From Roseateles aquatilis (GTDB lineage Bacteria > Pseudomonadota > Gammaproteobacteria > Burkholderiales > Burkholderiaceae_C), in assembly GCF_002205645.1 (NCBI RefSeq), contig NZ_NIOF01000011.1, forward strand, positions 1 through 64,000: a stretch of 64,000 nt of DNA, in the 5' to 3' direction. Below, in pieces: positions 7,495 to 15,956 of the stretch (positions within the stretch are counted from its first letter, which is position 1; the number at the start of each line of letters is the position of its first letter). The notes below the pieces were generated by a model. The model was given only the letters and a program-made list of their open reading frames with translations. It made no database searches and was not told the DNA's origin. The position numbers and the translations under genes were made by a program.

Positions 7495-10010
7495 TGCGGC
7501 CCTGGGGCCGACGGGCCGGAGATCGGGCCAACGAGCGGGCTGGTGGATGGACCGGAGCACGGGCCGGGGGTTGGCTCCGGGCGCTGGCGGCGGCACTGGT
7601 GCTGGCCTTGATGGCGGCGGTCGCGCCGGTGGCCGCGCAAGTGCCGGCCGCGCCGTCGGACGCGCCGGTGGCCGCGCAAGTGCCGGCCGCGCCGTCGGAC
7701 GCGCCGCGGCCGGTGATCGCGTTGCACGGCGCCGAGACCGGCCGGCTCTCGCTGGTCGACCAGGGCCAGTTGTGGATCGAGCGCGCGGAGAAGCCGCCGC
7801 GCGACGGTCCCGCCCGTTGGCGGCCGGTCGATCGCGCGGCGCTGACGCCGGGCTACACCCGCGATACCTACTGGCTGCGCTGGATCCTGCGCCAGGACGG
7901 CGCGACGCCGATGCGCTACGTGCTGATGGTCGACCCGGCGCGGATCGAATCGATCGCGCTGTTCCGGCGCCGGCTGCTGCCGGACGGCAACGCGACGCCG
8001 TGGACGATGGCGCGCGCCGGCACCGATCTGCCCTTCGCCGCGCGCCAGGTGCCGCTGCGCGAAAGCGCCTTCCCGGTGCGGCTCGAACCCGGCGAGGTGT
8101 GGGAGCTGCAACTGCGCGTGGCCAGTCGCAGCTCGTTGGCGATCGAGCCGTCGTTGTGGACGGAGGAGGCCCTGGTCGGCGAGCAGCAATGGCGCGTGTG
8201 GCGCGACGGCATGCTGTCCGCGGTGGGGCTGACGCTGGCGGTCCTGGCGGCGGGGCTGGGCGTGGCCCTGCGTGATCGCGGCTACGGCTGGATCGCGGCC
8301 TTCCTGTCGAGCGCGATGCTTTACGAGATGGCGATGCGCGGCACCGCCTTCGCGCGCTTCTGGCCGAACGCGACCGACTGGGCGCAACGGGCGCTGGGCA
8401 CGACGGGCGCGTTGACCACGGTGTTCCAGCTGCTGGCGCTGGCGACGGTGCTGCGCCTGCGCGTGACGCAACCGCGCCTGAACCGGGTGCTGATGGTCGT
8501 GGTGGGCCTGAGCTTCGCGGCGGTGGCGGCCTGCATCTGGGCCGACTACCAGATCGGCACCCGCCTGGCGGGGCCGACCAACCTGGGGCTGAGCCTGATC
8601 GGCCTGATCGCGAGCGTGCGCGCGGTGCGTCGCGGCGACCCCGTCGGCGGCGTGTGGCTGTGCGCGATCGTGGGCGTGATGCTGGGCATGGCGCCGCGTT
8701 ACTTCAGCCTGATGGGCGTGCTGCCGTATGCGGACTGGGTGGAGCTGGCCCCGTCGGCGGTGGGCACGGCGGGCGCGGCGGCCGTGTTGGTGGCGATGCT
8801 GTTGCTGCTGCAGCGCGAGCGCGTGCAACGCGCCCAGGCCCTGGAGGCGGCGGTGCTGGAGCGCACCGCGGAGCTGGCGCGCGCCAGCGCGCATGCCCAG
8901 GCCAGCGACGCGGCCAAGGGCCGGCTGCTGGGGCATCTGGGCCACGACCTGCGGGCGCCGCTGGCGTCGATGGTGCAGCTCACGCGGCGCCTCGCGCCGG
9001 GCGCGGAGTTCGAGTCCACGCGTCAGGCGCTGGAGCACGGCGGCGTGATGCTGCTGGACACGATCGACGAGCTGCAGCGCTTCGCGCGCCAGCCCGACGC
9101 GGAGGCCGACCTGGAGGTGCTGGCCGCGCCGGTCTACCTTTACGGGCTGCTCAACGAGCTGGCCTTGCAGTCGCAGGCGCTGATGCTGGCGAGCACCAAC
9201 CGGCTGGTGGTGACGGTGGAGCCGACGCTGCCGCCCGTCGTCGAGCTGGATGCGCGCCGGCTGCGGCAGGTGCTGCTGAACCTGCTGTCCAACGCGGCGA
9301 AGTACAGCCGTCCCGGCGAGATCCTGCTGACCGCGCGCGCGATCGAAGGCCGCCTGGTGCTGTCGGTCATCGACCAGGGGCCGGGCATGGCGCCGGAGGA
9401 GCTGGCGCGGGTCTTCGACCCCTTCATGCGCGGCGAGGCAGGGCGCGGCGTGCCCGGCCTGGGCCTGGGGCTGGCGATCGCGCGGCAGACGGTCCGGGCG
9501 ATGGGCGGCGAGCTGGGCGCGTACAGCGTGCACGGCGTGGGCAGCCGTTTCACCGCGGAGCTGCCGCTGGTCGCGGCGGACGAGGGGCAGGTGCAATGGC
9601 CGGCGCTGCTGCCGCAACCCGGGCTGGAATCGATCGGCGAGGGCTGGGCGGCGGTGGTGTGGGACCGCTGCGACACGGTGCGCGAGGCGCTGCTGGAGCG
9701 GTTGTTGCAGTGCGGTTTCGAGGCCGGCGCGGTGGAGCGGATCGAGGATCTGCCGCGGGCGTTGGACGACGCGGCCGCGACCGGCGCGGGGCTGCTGCTG
9801 GTGGCGTCACCGGAGTCGCTGCCATCGATCGACGACTGGCGGCGCTGGCGCGCGCGCTGGCCGGGGATGCGGACGCTGCTGTGCGCCGCGACGTCGAATC
9901 GCGAATGGCCGTCGGAGCCCGGGCTGGCGATGCTGCCCAAGCCGGCACCGCAGGAGCTGTGGGTGCCGGCGCTGAGGATGTTGTGCCTGGGGGTGGATGC
10001 GGGGTCGTGA
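7494..10010 (+). CDS. 7TMR-DISM hybrid-like sensor histidine kinase
   Basis: 838-residue membrane sensor kinase, translationally coupled to the regulator (start overlaps its stop by 1 nt). Order: signal-like hydrophobic segment (about 29-49); a periplasmic 7TMR-DISM extracellular domain with the typical TRDTYWLRW; about seven membrane helices (roughly 240-430); a coiled linker; the HisKA H-box GHDLRAPLASM with His at residue 484; then HATPase motifs NLLSNAAKYS, DQGPGMAPEE and GLGLGLAIA. The last 110 residues resemble a receiver fold (WAAVVWDRCDTVREAL to MLPKPAPQEL) but lack the phospho-Asp (LLLVASPE), so this may be a degenerate receiver. The ligand is unknown; the DISM extracellular domain is often carbohydrate-like. 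A 13-residue tandem duplication lies just after the signal segment. Confidence 0.88.
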   Translation: MRPWGRRAGDRANERAGGWTGARAGGWLRALAAALVLALMAAVAPVAAQVPAAPSDAPVAAQVPAAPSDAPRPVIALHGAETGRLSLVDQGQLWIERAEKPPRDGPARWRPVDRAALTPGYTRDTYWLRWILRQDGATPMRYVLMVDPARIESIALFRRRLLPDGNATPWTMARAGTDLPFAARQVPLRESAFPVRLEPGEVWELQLRVASRSSLAIEPSLWTEEALVGEQQWRVWRDGMLSAVGLTLAVLAAGLGVALRDRGYGWIAAFLSSAMLYEMAMRGTAFARFWPNATDWAQRALGTTGALTTVFQLLALATVLRLRVTQPRLNRVLMVVVGLSFAAVAACIWADYQIGTRLAGPTNLGLSLIGLIASVRAVRRGDPVGGVWLCAIVGVMLGMAPRYFSLMGVLPYADWVELAPSAVGTAGAAAVLVAMLLLLQRERVQRAQALEAAVLERTAELARASAHAQASDAAKGRLLGHLGHDLRAPLASMVQLTRRLAPGAEFESTRQALEHGGVMLLDTIDELQRFARQPDAEADLEVLAAPVYLYGLLNELALQSQALMLASTNRLVVTVEPTLPPVVELDARRLRQVLLNLLSNAAKYSRPGEILLTARAIEGRLVLSVIDQGPGMAPEELARVFDPFMRGEAGRGVPGLGLGLAIARQTVRAMGGELGAYSVHGVGSRFTAELPLVAADEGQVQWPALLPQPGLESIGEGWAAVVWDRCDTVREALLERLLQCGFEAGAVERIEDLPRALDDAAATGAGLLLVASPESLPSIDDWRRWRARWPGMRTLLCAATSNREWPSEPGLAMLPKPAPQELWVPALRMLCLGVDAGS
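7623..7700 (+). repeat. 39-bp perfect tandem duplication inside the kinase gene
   Basis: Two identical 39-bp units (7623-7661 and 7662-7700) encode APVAAQVPAAPSD twice, directly after the N-terminal hydrophobic segment. Perfect identity suggests a recent slippage or duplication event. The length is a multiple of three, so the frame is kept. Confidence 0.9.
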
Positions 10011-10128
10011 GGCCTCGCGCTCCCTGCATCAACCCATTCCAGAAACGCATAACCCCCTGACCTTGGCGAGTTACGGGGTGATTACATCGAGAGCACAATG
10101 GAGACGGGCACCTGCCATGGCACGCGGC

Positions 10129-10197
10129 ATTGGGTCAGCTTCGGGGTCTCTCCTCTGTGGAATGGAGGCGGGGACACCGGGTCGGAGCTGACCCAAT
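10129..10197. repeat. REP-like inverted repeat upstream of pckG
   Basis: Perfect 12-bp arms ATTGGGTCAGCT (10129-10140) and AGCTGACCCAAT (10186-10197) enclose 45 nt. GGGTCAG/CTGACCC palindromes are typical of dispersed REP-type elements associated with REP tyrosine transposases. No transposase gene is adjacent. The element ends 34 nt before the pckG ATG. Confidence 0.55.
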
Positions 10198-10230
10198 TCC
10201 GCTTTTCATATCCTTAGATTGGGAACCGCC

Positions 10231-12102
10231 ATGAACCAGCCCGTAATGGAAGGCTTGCGCCTGAACGTGCCTGCCTACGTCAAGAACCAGCGCCTGGTCG
10301 CCTGGGTCGCCGAGATCGCCGCGCTCACCGAAGCGCGCGACGTGTACTGGTGCGACGGCAGCCAGGCCGAGTACGACCGGCTCTGCCAGCAGCTCGTCGA
10401 CGCCGGCACCTTCAAGAAGCTGAACCCGGCGCTGCGCCCCGGCAGCTACCTGGCCTGCAGCGATCCCAGCGACGTCGCCCGCGTCGAGGACCGCACCTTC
10501 ATCTGCACGAAGGACAAGGCCGACGCCGGCCCGACCAACAACTGGATGAACCCCGCCGAGATGCGCGCCCTGCTGCAGACCGGCGACAAGGCGCTGTTCA
10601 AGGGCGCGATGCGCGGCCGCACGCTGTACGTGGTGCCGTTCTCGATGGGGCCGATCGGCTCCCCGATCGCCCACATCGGTGTCGAGCTGTCCGACAGCCC
10701 GTATGTCGCCGTGAACATGCGCATCATGACCCGCATGGGTCGCGCGGTCCTGGACGTGCTGGGCGACGACGGCGAGTTCGTGCCCTGCGTCCACACCGTC
10801 GGCGCGCCGCTGGCGGCGGGCCAGGCCGACGTCAAGTGGCCTTGCAATTCGACGAAGTACATCGTCCATTACCCCGAGACCCGCGAGATCTGGTCCTACG
10901 GCTCCGGCTACGGCGGCAACGCGCTGCTGGGCAAGAAGTGCTTCGCGCTGCGCATCGCCTCGACCATGGGGCGTGACCAGGGTTGGCTGGCCGAACACAT
11001 GCTGGTGCTGGGCGTCACCTCGCCGGAAGGCAAGAAGCATCACGTCGCCGCCGCCTTCCCGAGCGCCTGCGGCAAGACCAACTTCGCGATGCTGATCCCG
11101 CCGGCCGGCTTCGAGGGCTGGAAGGTCACCACCATCGGCGACGACATCGCCTGGATCAAGCCCGGCAAGGACGGCCGCCTGTACGCGATCAACCCGGAAG
11201 CCGGTTACTTCGGCGTCGCCCCGGGCACGAACGCGCAGACCAACCCGAACTGCATGGCCAGCCTGAACAAGGACGTCATCTTCACCAACGTCGCGCTGAC
11301 CGACGATGGCGACGTCTGGTGGGAAGGCATGACCGACACCCCGCCGGCCCACCTGATCGACTGGCAGGGCAAGGACTGGACGCCCGCGATCGCCAAGGAA
11401 ACCGGTGCCAAGGCCGCCCATCCGAACGCCCGCTTCACCGTCGCCGCGACCAACAACCCCGCGCTGGACGTCGACTGGGACAACCCCGCCGGCGTGGCCA
11501 TCGACGCCTTCATCTTCGGCGGCCGTCGCTCGACGACCGTGCCGCTGGTGACCGAGGCGCGCGATTGGGTGGAGGGCGTCTACATGGCCGCCACGATGGG
11601 CTCCGAGACCACCGCCGCGGCCGCCGGCCAGCAGGGCGTGGTGCGCCGCGACCCGTTCGCGATGCTGCCCTTCATGGGCTACAACATGGCGGACTACTTC
11701 CAGCACTGGCTGGCCCTTGGCGCCAAGCTGCAAGGCGCTGGCGCGACGCTGCCCAAGATCTTCTGCGTCAACTGGTTCCGCAAGGGCGCCGACGGCAAGT
11801 TCGTCTGGCCCGGCTACGGCGAGAACATGCGCGTGCTCAAGTGGATGCTGGAGCGCGTCGAGGGCCAGGGGCAGGGCGTTGAACATGCCTTCGGCACCAG
11901 CCCGCGCTACGAGGACCTGAACTGGCAGGGTCTGGCCTTCACGCCGGAGCAGTACAAGACCGTCACCCACATCTCCAACGAGGACTGGGCGACGGAGCTG
12001 AAACTGCACGACGAGCTGTTCATCCAGCTGGCCCACAACCTGCCCGCCGAGTTGCCCGCCACCAAGGCGAAGATCGAAGGCCGGCTGGCGAGCCAGGCCT
12101 GA
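10231..12102 (+). CDS. pckG: Phosphoenolpyruvate carboxykinase (GTP)
   Basis: 623 residues, the usual length of GTP-dependent PEPCK. It converts oxaloacetate and GTP to phosphoenolpyruvate, GDP and CO2, the first committed step of gluconeogenesis from TCA intermediates. Hallmarks: the kinase-1a P-loop FPSACGKTN (about 276-284, containing the reactive Cys), the metal-binding segment [25 protein letters not shown] and the nucleotide-binding [11 protein letters not shown]. Start chosen at ATG 10231; a TTG four codons upstream is in frame but has no ribosome site. It is monocistronic, preceded by a REP-like palindrome and followed by an intrinsic terminator. Residues fit the cytosolic enzyme, with no signal. 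Confidence 0.97.
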   Translation: MNQPVMEGLRLNVPAYVKNQRLVAWVAEIAALTEARDVYWCDGSQAEYDRLCQQLVDAGTFKKLNPALRPGSYLACSDPSDVARVEDRTFICTKDKADAGPTNNWMNPAEMRALLQTGDKALFKGAMRGRTLYVVPFSMGPIGSPIAHIGVELSDSPYVAVNMRIMTRMGRAVLDVLGDDGEFVPCVHTVGAPLAAGQADVKWPCNSTKYIVHYPETREIWSYGSGYGGNALLGKKCFALRIASTMGRDQGWLAEHMLVLGVTSPEGKKHHVAAAFPSACGKTNFAMLIPPAGFEGWKVTTIGDDIAWIKPGKDGRLYAINPEAGYFGVAPGTNAQTNPNCMASLNKDVIFTNVALTDDGDVWWEGMTDTPPAHLIDWQGKDWTPAIAKETGAKAAHPNARFTVAATNNPALDVDWDNPAGVAIDAFIFGGRRSTTVPLVTEARDWVEGVYMAATMGSETTAAAAGQQGVVRRDPFAMLPFMGYNMADYFQHWLALGAKLQGAGATLPKIFCVNWFRKGADGKFVWPGYGENMRVLKWMLERVEGQGQGVEHAFGTSPRYEDLNWQGLAFTPEQYKTVTHISNEDWATELKLHDELFIQLAHNLPAELPATKAKIEGRLASQA

Positions 12103-12196
12103 TCGGCGCCGCCGACCGGGTGCCCGCCTCGCGCGGGACCTCGGTCGACGAGGCCGCCGGCGACGGACCGCCCAGGTCCCGTCGGCACAAGAGACA

Positions 12197-12225
12197 AAGC
12201 CCGCTCGAAGCGGGCTTTTGTTTTG
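12197..12225 (+). terminator. Intrinsic terminator of pckG
   Basis: Stem AAGCCCGCT / AGCGGGCTT with a CGA loop (12197-12217) followed by TTTTGTTTT. It lies 95 nt after the pckG stop. Confidence 0.9.
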
Positions 12226-12339
12226 GTGACGGCCGATTGATGACGATCTGGTGCGGCTTCTTTTGAAAGCCTGCGCTCACCTTCGCGGAACCGGGGTCAC
12301 CTCGTCGAGCCGTTGGGGCGCTCGACGGATCGGCGGCTT

Positions 12340-12582
12340 TCAGCCGTTGCGGCGGGCGTTCGCGGCGCGGAGCTCGGCGGCGAAGGAGGGCATGCTCTCT
12401 TCGTACTGGGCGGCCAGGGCCAGCAGCTCGCGTTCGGCGCGGGCCATCTTGGCGGCTTCCAGGCGAGCCTTCACGTTGTGGATCGTGCGGGCCCAGACGC
12501 GGGCGCCGATGGTGGCGAACGTGCCGCCACGACGCACCGTGCGGCTCAGGGGAAGACCGAAGGTTTGGGTAGCGACGCTCAT
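12340..12582 (-). CDS. Small basic protein of unknown function
   Basis: 80 codons; not recognised with certainty. The ATG at 12582 has AAGGA about 9 nt upstream, which supports it as a real gene. The protein is basic and mostly helical by composition (KARLEAAKMARAERELLALAAQYEE), with no signal peptide or membrane segment. It is divergent from the downstream LysR gene, and a perfect 14-bp palindrome lies 59-72 nt before its start. It might act with nucleic acid or a partner protein because of its charge, but that is a guess. Confidence 0.6.
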   Translation of the reverse strand: MSVATQTFGLPLSRTVRRGGTFATIGARVWARTIHNVKARLEAAKMARAERELLALAAQYEESMPSFAAELRAANARRNG

Positions 12583-12640
12583 GGCGATTTCCTTTGTTTG
12601 GCTTGTTGCGGCGGCTCTGTAGAACCGACGGAACGAAGTT

Positions 12641-12654
12641 TAGGGTTAACCCTA
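12641..12654. promoter_or_regulatory. 14-bp palindrome TAGGGTTAACCCTA between divergent genes
   Basis: Perfect palindrome in the 282-nt gap between the small gene (minus) and the LysR gene (plus). It resembles a second site at 26724-26738 (AGGGTT, two bases, CCCTAGA), so it may be the operator of a shared regulator. TAGACA at 12653-12658 overlaps its right end and could be a -10 element. Confidence 0.5.
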
Positions 12655-12864
12655 GACATGCCGCCAATGAAAAGAAGGAATCAGATGTATAAGCAACGTG
12701 CATAACATGGGGCGCTGTGCGGCAGGTTCGTGATGGCGGTCACGGTTCGACCGCCCGAAGGCCCGAAATGGCGCAAGAAGTGGCTCGAAAGAGCCCGCCT
12801 GAAGGCGCCCGGATGCCCGAATCCAGCCCGAAAACCGCGTGTTCGCCGTGAAAAAGTGCCAGCC

Positions 12865-13830
12865 ATGAGCTTCCGCAACCTCGATCTGAACCTGCTGAAG
12901 GTGTTCGACGCCGTGATGGCCGAGCGCAACCTGACCCGCGCCGCAGAGCGTCTGTCCATGACGCAGCCGGCGGTCAGCCATGCGCTGAAGCGGCTGCGGG
13001 AGGCGCTCGGTGAGGATCTGTTCGTCAGGCAGGCCTTCGGGATGCGGCCCACGTCGCGGGCCGAGGGGCTGTGGCCGGAGGTCCGCTCGTCGCTGACGCG
13101 CCTGCGCGTGGCGCTGGACCCGGGCGACTACCAGCCGACGTCCGAGGAATACACCTTCCGCCTGGCGATGGCCGACGCCACCGCGGCGCTGATCCTGCCG
13201 CCGCTGATGCAGCAGCTGGAGCGCATGCGGGCGCTGGCCAACGTCCACGTCCTGCCGCTGACGACGCGGGATCCCCGCGGCCTGCTGGAGCAGGGCGAGG
13301 CCGATTTCGCGCTGGGCTACTTCCCGACGGCCGTCGCGGCGCTGAAGGGGCAGGGGGAGATGGCGGCGATCCGGCAGCAGCGGCTGTACGACTCGTACTA
13401 CGTCTGCGTGATGCGCCGCGGCCACCCGCTGGCGCACCAGGAGCTGACGCTCGACGCCTTCTGCCAGGCCCATCACCTGCTGGTGAGCTTCTCGGGCCGG
13501 CCCTACGGCTTTGTCGACGAGGCGCTGGCGGCGCTCAAGCGCAGCCGCCGGATCGCGCTGACGGTCAACCAGTTCTTCACCGCCGGCCGCGTCGTCGCGC
13601 ACAGCGATCTGCTGACGGTGTTGCCGCAGTCCTTCATCACCGCGACCGGCTATCAGGAGTCCCTGATCTACCGCCCGCTGCCGATGCAGTTGTCTCCGGT
13701 GCATGTGGACGTGCTCTGGCACTTGCGCAACGAGGACCGCAGCGCACAGCGCTGGATGCGCGAGCGCCTGATCGAGGCCGGCGCAGCGCCTCACGCCAGC
13801 CCTCCCGCGCCGTCGTCCCCCGCGGCCTGA
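12865..13830 (+). CDS. LysR-family transcriptional regulator (NodD/SyrM-like)
   Basis: 321-residue LTTR. The winged HTH is at the N-terminus ([20 protein letters not shown], then [23 protein letters not shown]), with the opening typical of the NodD/NahR/LinR branch. A periplasmic-binding-protein-like effector domain fills the rest. The ATG at 12865 gives the canonical [11 protein letters not shown] start; longer in-frame versions lack homology-like sequence. No adjacent target operon is evident: it is followed after 50 nt by an unrelated YecA-like gene and is divergent from an unknown small gene. Effector unknown. Confidence 0.88.
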   Translation: MSFRNLDLNLLKVFDAVMAERNLTRAAERLSMTQPAVSHALKRLREALGEDLFVRQAFGMRPTSRAEGLWPEVRSSLTRLRVALDPGDYQPTSEEYTFRLAMADATAALILPPLMQQLERMRALANVHVLPLTTRDPRGLLEQGEADFALGYFPTAVAALKGQGEMAAIRQQRLYDSYYVCVMRRGHPLAHQELTLDAFCQAHHLLVSFSGRPYGFVDEALAALKRSRRIALTVNQFFTAGRVVAHSDLLTVLPQSFITATGYQESLIYRPLPMQLSPVHVDVLWHLRNEDRSAQRWMRERLIEAGAAPHASPPAPSSPAA

Positions 13831-13880
13831 GCCGCCCGAGGCATGGGCGGTGCCGGCGCGAGCGGCGACAATCGCGCCCC

Positions 13881-14699
13881 ATGAGCATTGCCCACGACCT
13901 TTCCGATGCCGAGTTCGACGAACTCGACGACCTTCTCGCCGCAACCCCCGCGCCGCTGGAGCCGCTGGACGCCTCCATGCTGGACGGCTACCTCGCCGGC
14001 GTGCTGGTGCAGCCGCGCCTGATCCCGATCGAGGAGTGGTTGCCGCCGGTCTTCGATTACGACGGCCGCCCGTTGCCCGACGACGTCGATCCGGCCTGGC
14101 TGGCGCGGATCCGCTCGCTGGCGGAGCGTCGCCACGCCTCGCTGAACCAGAGCATGCTGGAGCAGGGCTGGTTCTATCCGGTCGTGCTGGACCTGGACGC
14201 CGACGCCGACGCCGACGCGGACGATGACACCGACGGCGCCGAGCCGGCCGCGCAAGCCGATGCGGCGCCCCAGGCGGCCGACGCCCCGGCCGCGGAGGCT
14301 GCCGATGGCGATGCCGTCGAGCTGCCCGACGATCCGATCACCCGCGCGCTGCTGCCGTGGGTGGGCGGCTTCGAGTACGCCGCGGTGACCTTCCCCGACC
14401 TGCACGAGCAGGCCGATGACGAGATCAACACGCTGCTGGCCCGCCTGTATCGCCATCTGCCGGCCGAGACGCCGGAAGAGCGTGAGATCGTCGAGACGCT
14501 GAATCGCGAGCACCCGCTCAAGAACATCGACGAGGCGATCGAGGACCTGATCCTCACCGTGGTCGACCTCCAGGCCGCGACCGAGGCGGAGCGCTTCCAC
14601 GTCGAGCAGGTGCGGCGCGACACGCCCAAGCTGGGCCGCAACGATCCGTGCCATTGCGGCTCGGGCAAGAAGTTCAAGAACTGCCACGGCGCCGCCTGA
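13881..14699 (+). CDS. UPF0149 (YecA-like) protein with C-terminal SEC-C zinc motif
   Basis: 272 residues. The N-terminal UPF0149 domain has the signature [19 protein letters not shown] (about residues 32-50). An acidic, Asp/Ala-rich low-complexity linker follows ([14 protein letters not shown], about 108-121), then WVGGFEYA and a terminal SEC-C motif [19 protein letters not shown] that should bind zinc. SEC-C tails on YecA proteins in other bacteria resemble the zinc tail of SecA and can link the protein to ribosomes; that role here is inferred. GACAAT at 13867-13872 lies 8 nt before the ATG and there is no Shine-Dalgarno, suggesting a leaderless message. A paralogue without the zinc tail lies at 25675-26487. 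Confidence 0.88.
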   Translation: MSIAHDLSDAEFDELDDLLAATPAPLEPLDASMLDGYLAGVLVQPRLIPIEEWLPPVFDYDGRPLPDDVDPAWLARIRSLAERRHASLNQSMLEQGWFYPVVLDLDADADADADDDTDGAEPAAQADAAPQAADAPAAEAADGDAVELPDDPITRALLPWVGGFEYAAVTFPDLHEQADDEINTLLARLYRHLPAETPEEREIVETLNREHPLKNIDEAIEDLILTVVDLQAATEAERFHVEQVRRDTPKLGRNDPCHCGSGKKFKNCHGAA

Positions 14700-14720
14700 G
14701 CTCGCGTCGTCAGCAATGAG

Positions 14721-14755
14721 AAGGCCGGCGCGCTGGAAGGCGTGCCGGCCTTTTT
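14721..14755 (+). terminator. Intrinsic terminator after the SEC-C gene
   Basis: Stem AAGGCCGGC (14721-14729) pairs with GCCGGCCTT (14744-14752), followed by a T-run (14751-14755). It lies 20 nt after the stop codon. Confidence 0.85.
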
Positions 14756-14806
14756 CATGGAGCGCCTCGTCATGGGCAGCGCCACGGCGCAGCCATGGCG
14801 GCGGCG

Positions 14807-15727
14807 TCAGACCTCGATGATCAGGTCCGGCCGGAAGTCGGCCTGCTCGCCCTTGTGGGCGTAGCCCAGCGGGTTGGAGACGACGCGGCAGCGATGCGGG
14901 ACATCGCCGTGCGGGCCGGTGGCGGACTCGACGACGTAATCGTTCATGCAGTGCAGGTGGCCGTGCAGCCAGAAGTCGGCGAAGGGCAGCAGCTCGTCGA
15001 GCGAATTGCAGAAGCCCGCCGTGCCCGGCGTCAGCCCGTAGCGTGGATCGGCGCTGCGCAGGCTGGGCGCGTAATGGGTGACGACGACCGTCCTGCCGTC
15101 GAAGGGCTGGGCCAGGGCCTCGCGCAGCCAGGCCTGGCAATCGAGCGCCAGGTCGCGTTGCCGCTCGGCGAGCATGTGCTGTCCGTCGATCAGCGTCGAA
15201 TACCGGCGCAGATAGAAGTTGGCGGCGCGGAAGGCCTTCTCACGGGCGGCGAGCTGTTTGGTCGGCGTCGCCTCGCCGGCCGCGAGGCCGTCGAAGTCGC
15301 TCCACAACGTCGTGCCGAGGAAACGCACGTCGCCGATGACGATCTGCGCCCGGTCCAGCCATTCGATGCCGAGCTCCTCGCAGGTGGCGCGCAGCCGGCC
15401 GTGGGCGATGTCGTACTCGATGCCGTCGTACTCGTGATTGCCCGGGACGTAGAGCACGCGCGGCCAGGGCGCGCCGTCGCGCCTGGGCGAGAAGCGGCCC
15501 AGGCCGAAGTCGTCCGTCACCAGACGCGAGCCCGCCTGGTACGAGCCGACGTCGCCCGCCAGCACCAGCAAGTCGGCGCCGGGCACGGCGATGGTCTGGA
15601 GATCGGTCTGGCGCTCCAGATGGAGATCGGAAAGCAGTTGCAGGCGCACGGAAGCAGAAGTGGGAGCAGGGATGCGCCCGATATGTATCACGCCCGTCGG
15701 ACGCCGCCGCGGAGTTGATGCGCCCAT
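14807..15727 (-). CDS. Metallophosphoesterase (calcineurin-like)
   Basis: 306 residues. The five conserved metal-binding blocks are visible: LLSDLHLE, LAGDVGS, YVPGNHEYDG, VVVTHYAPS and LHGHLHC, giving the expected D-x-H, GD, GNHE, H and GHxH ligands for a di-metal centre. Substrate unknown; the family includes phosphodiesterases and protein phosphatases. The core domain starts only at residue 29 or so, so the true start may be a later GTG; ATG 15727 is chosen as the first ATG after the operator repeats, and no good ribosome site was found for any candidate. Convergent with the SEC-C gene and divergent from the acyltransferase. Confidence 0.8.
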   Translation of the reverse strand: MGASTPRRRPTGVIHIGRIPAPTSASVRLQLLSDLHLERQTDLQTIAVPGADLLVLAGDVGSYQAGSRLVTDDFGLGRFSPRRDGAPWPRVLYVPGNHEYDGIEYDIAHGRLRATCEELGIEWLDRAQIVIGDVRFLGTTLWSDFDGLAAGEATPTKQLAAREKAFRAANFYLRRYSTLIDGQHMLAERQRDLALDCQAWLREALAQPFDGRTVVVTHYAPSLRSADPRYGLTPGTAGFCNSLDELLPFADFWLHGHLHCMNDYVVESATGPHGDVPHRCRVVSNPLGYAHKGEQADFRPDLIIEV

Positions 15728-15731
15728 GTCC

Positions 15732-15791
15732 GTTCGGCACCGCACAGGCGCAACGTGCGGAGCCGCACAGATGCTTCGTGCGGCGCCGCAC
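15732..15791. promoter_or_regulatory. Three tandem palindromic operator-like sites, 23-bp period
   Basis: GTTCGGCACCGCAC (15732-15745), GTGCGGAGCCGCAC (15755-15768) and GTGCGGCGCCGCAC (15778-15791) share the consensus GTGCGG-NN-CCGCAC and start exactly 23 bp apart, about two helical turns. The third is a perfect 14-bp palindrome. They lie between the metallophosphoesterase (minus) and the acyltransferase (plus). Such spacing suits cooperative binding of a dimeric regulator. A near-identical copy occurs at 26596-26609. Confidence 0.6.
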
Positions 15792-15956
15792 GGCCATGAC
15801 GGTGTACGTGCGCAGACCGCCTGCCGCGTCGCGCGAGACGGTCGTCCCCCTCGGACCCGCGCCTAAGCTGGATCGCTCGCTCTCGGCGAATGGCCGGCCC
15901 ATGCCATCGGCTCGCGCCATCGTCCGCCGTGACCCACCACGACCAGGGAGAAGCCG

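Noticed and set aside
7458-9617. A 719-codon minus-strand frame opposite the histidine kinase
   Set aside because: Low-complexity Arg/Gln/His product; the plus strand encodes clear H, N, G1 and G2 kinase motifs.
12020-12703. A 227-codon minus-strand frame spanning the end of pckG and the small gene
   Set aside because: It crosses the pckG terminator and conflicts with the 80-codon gene that has a good ribosome site.
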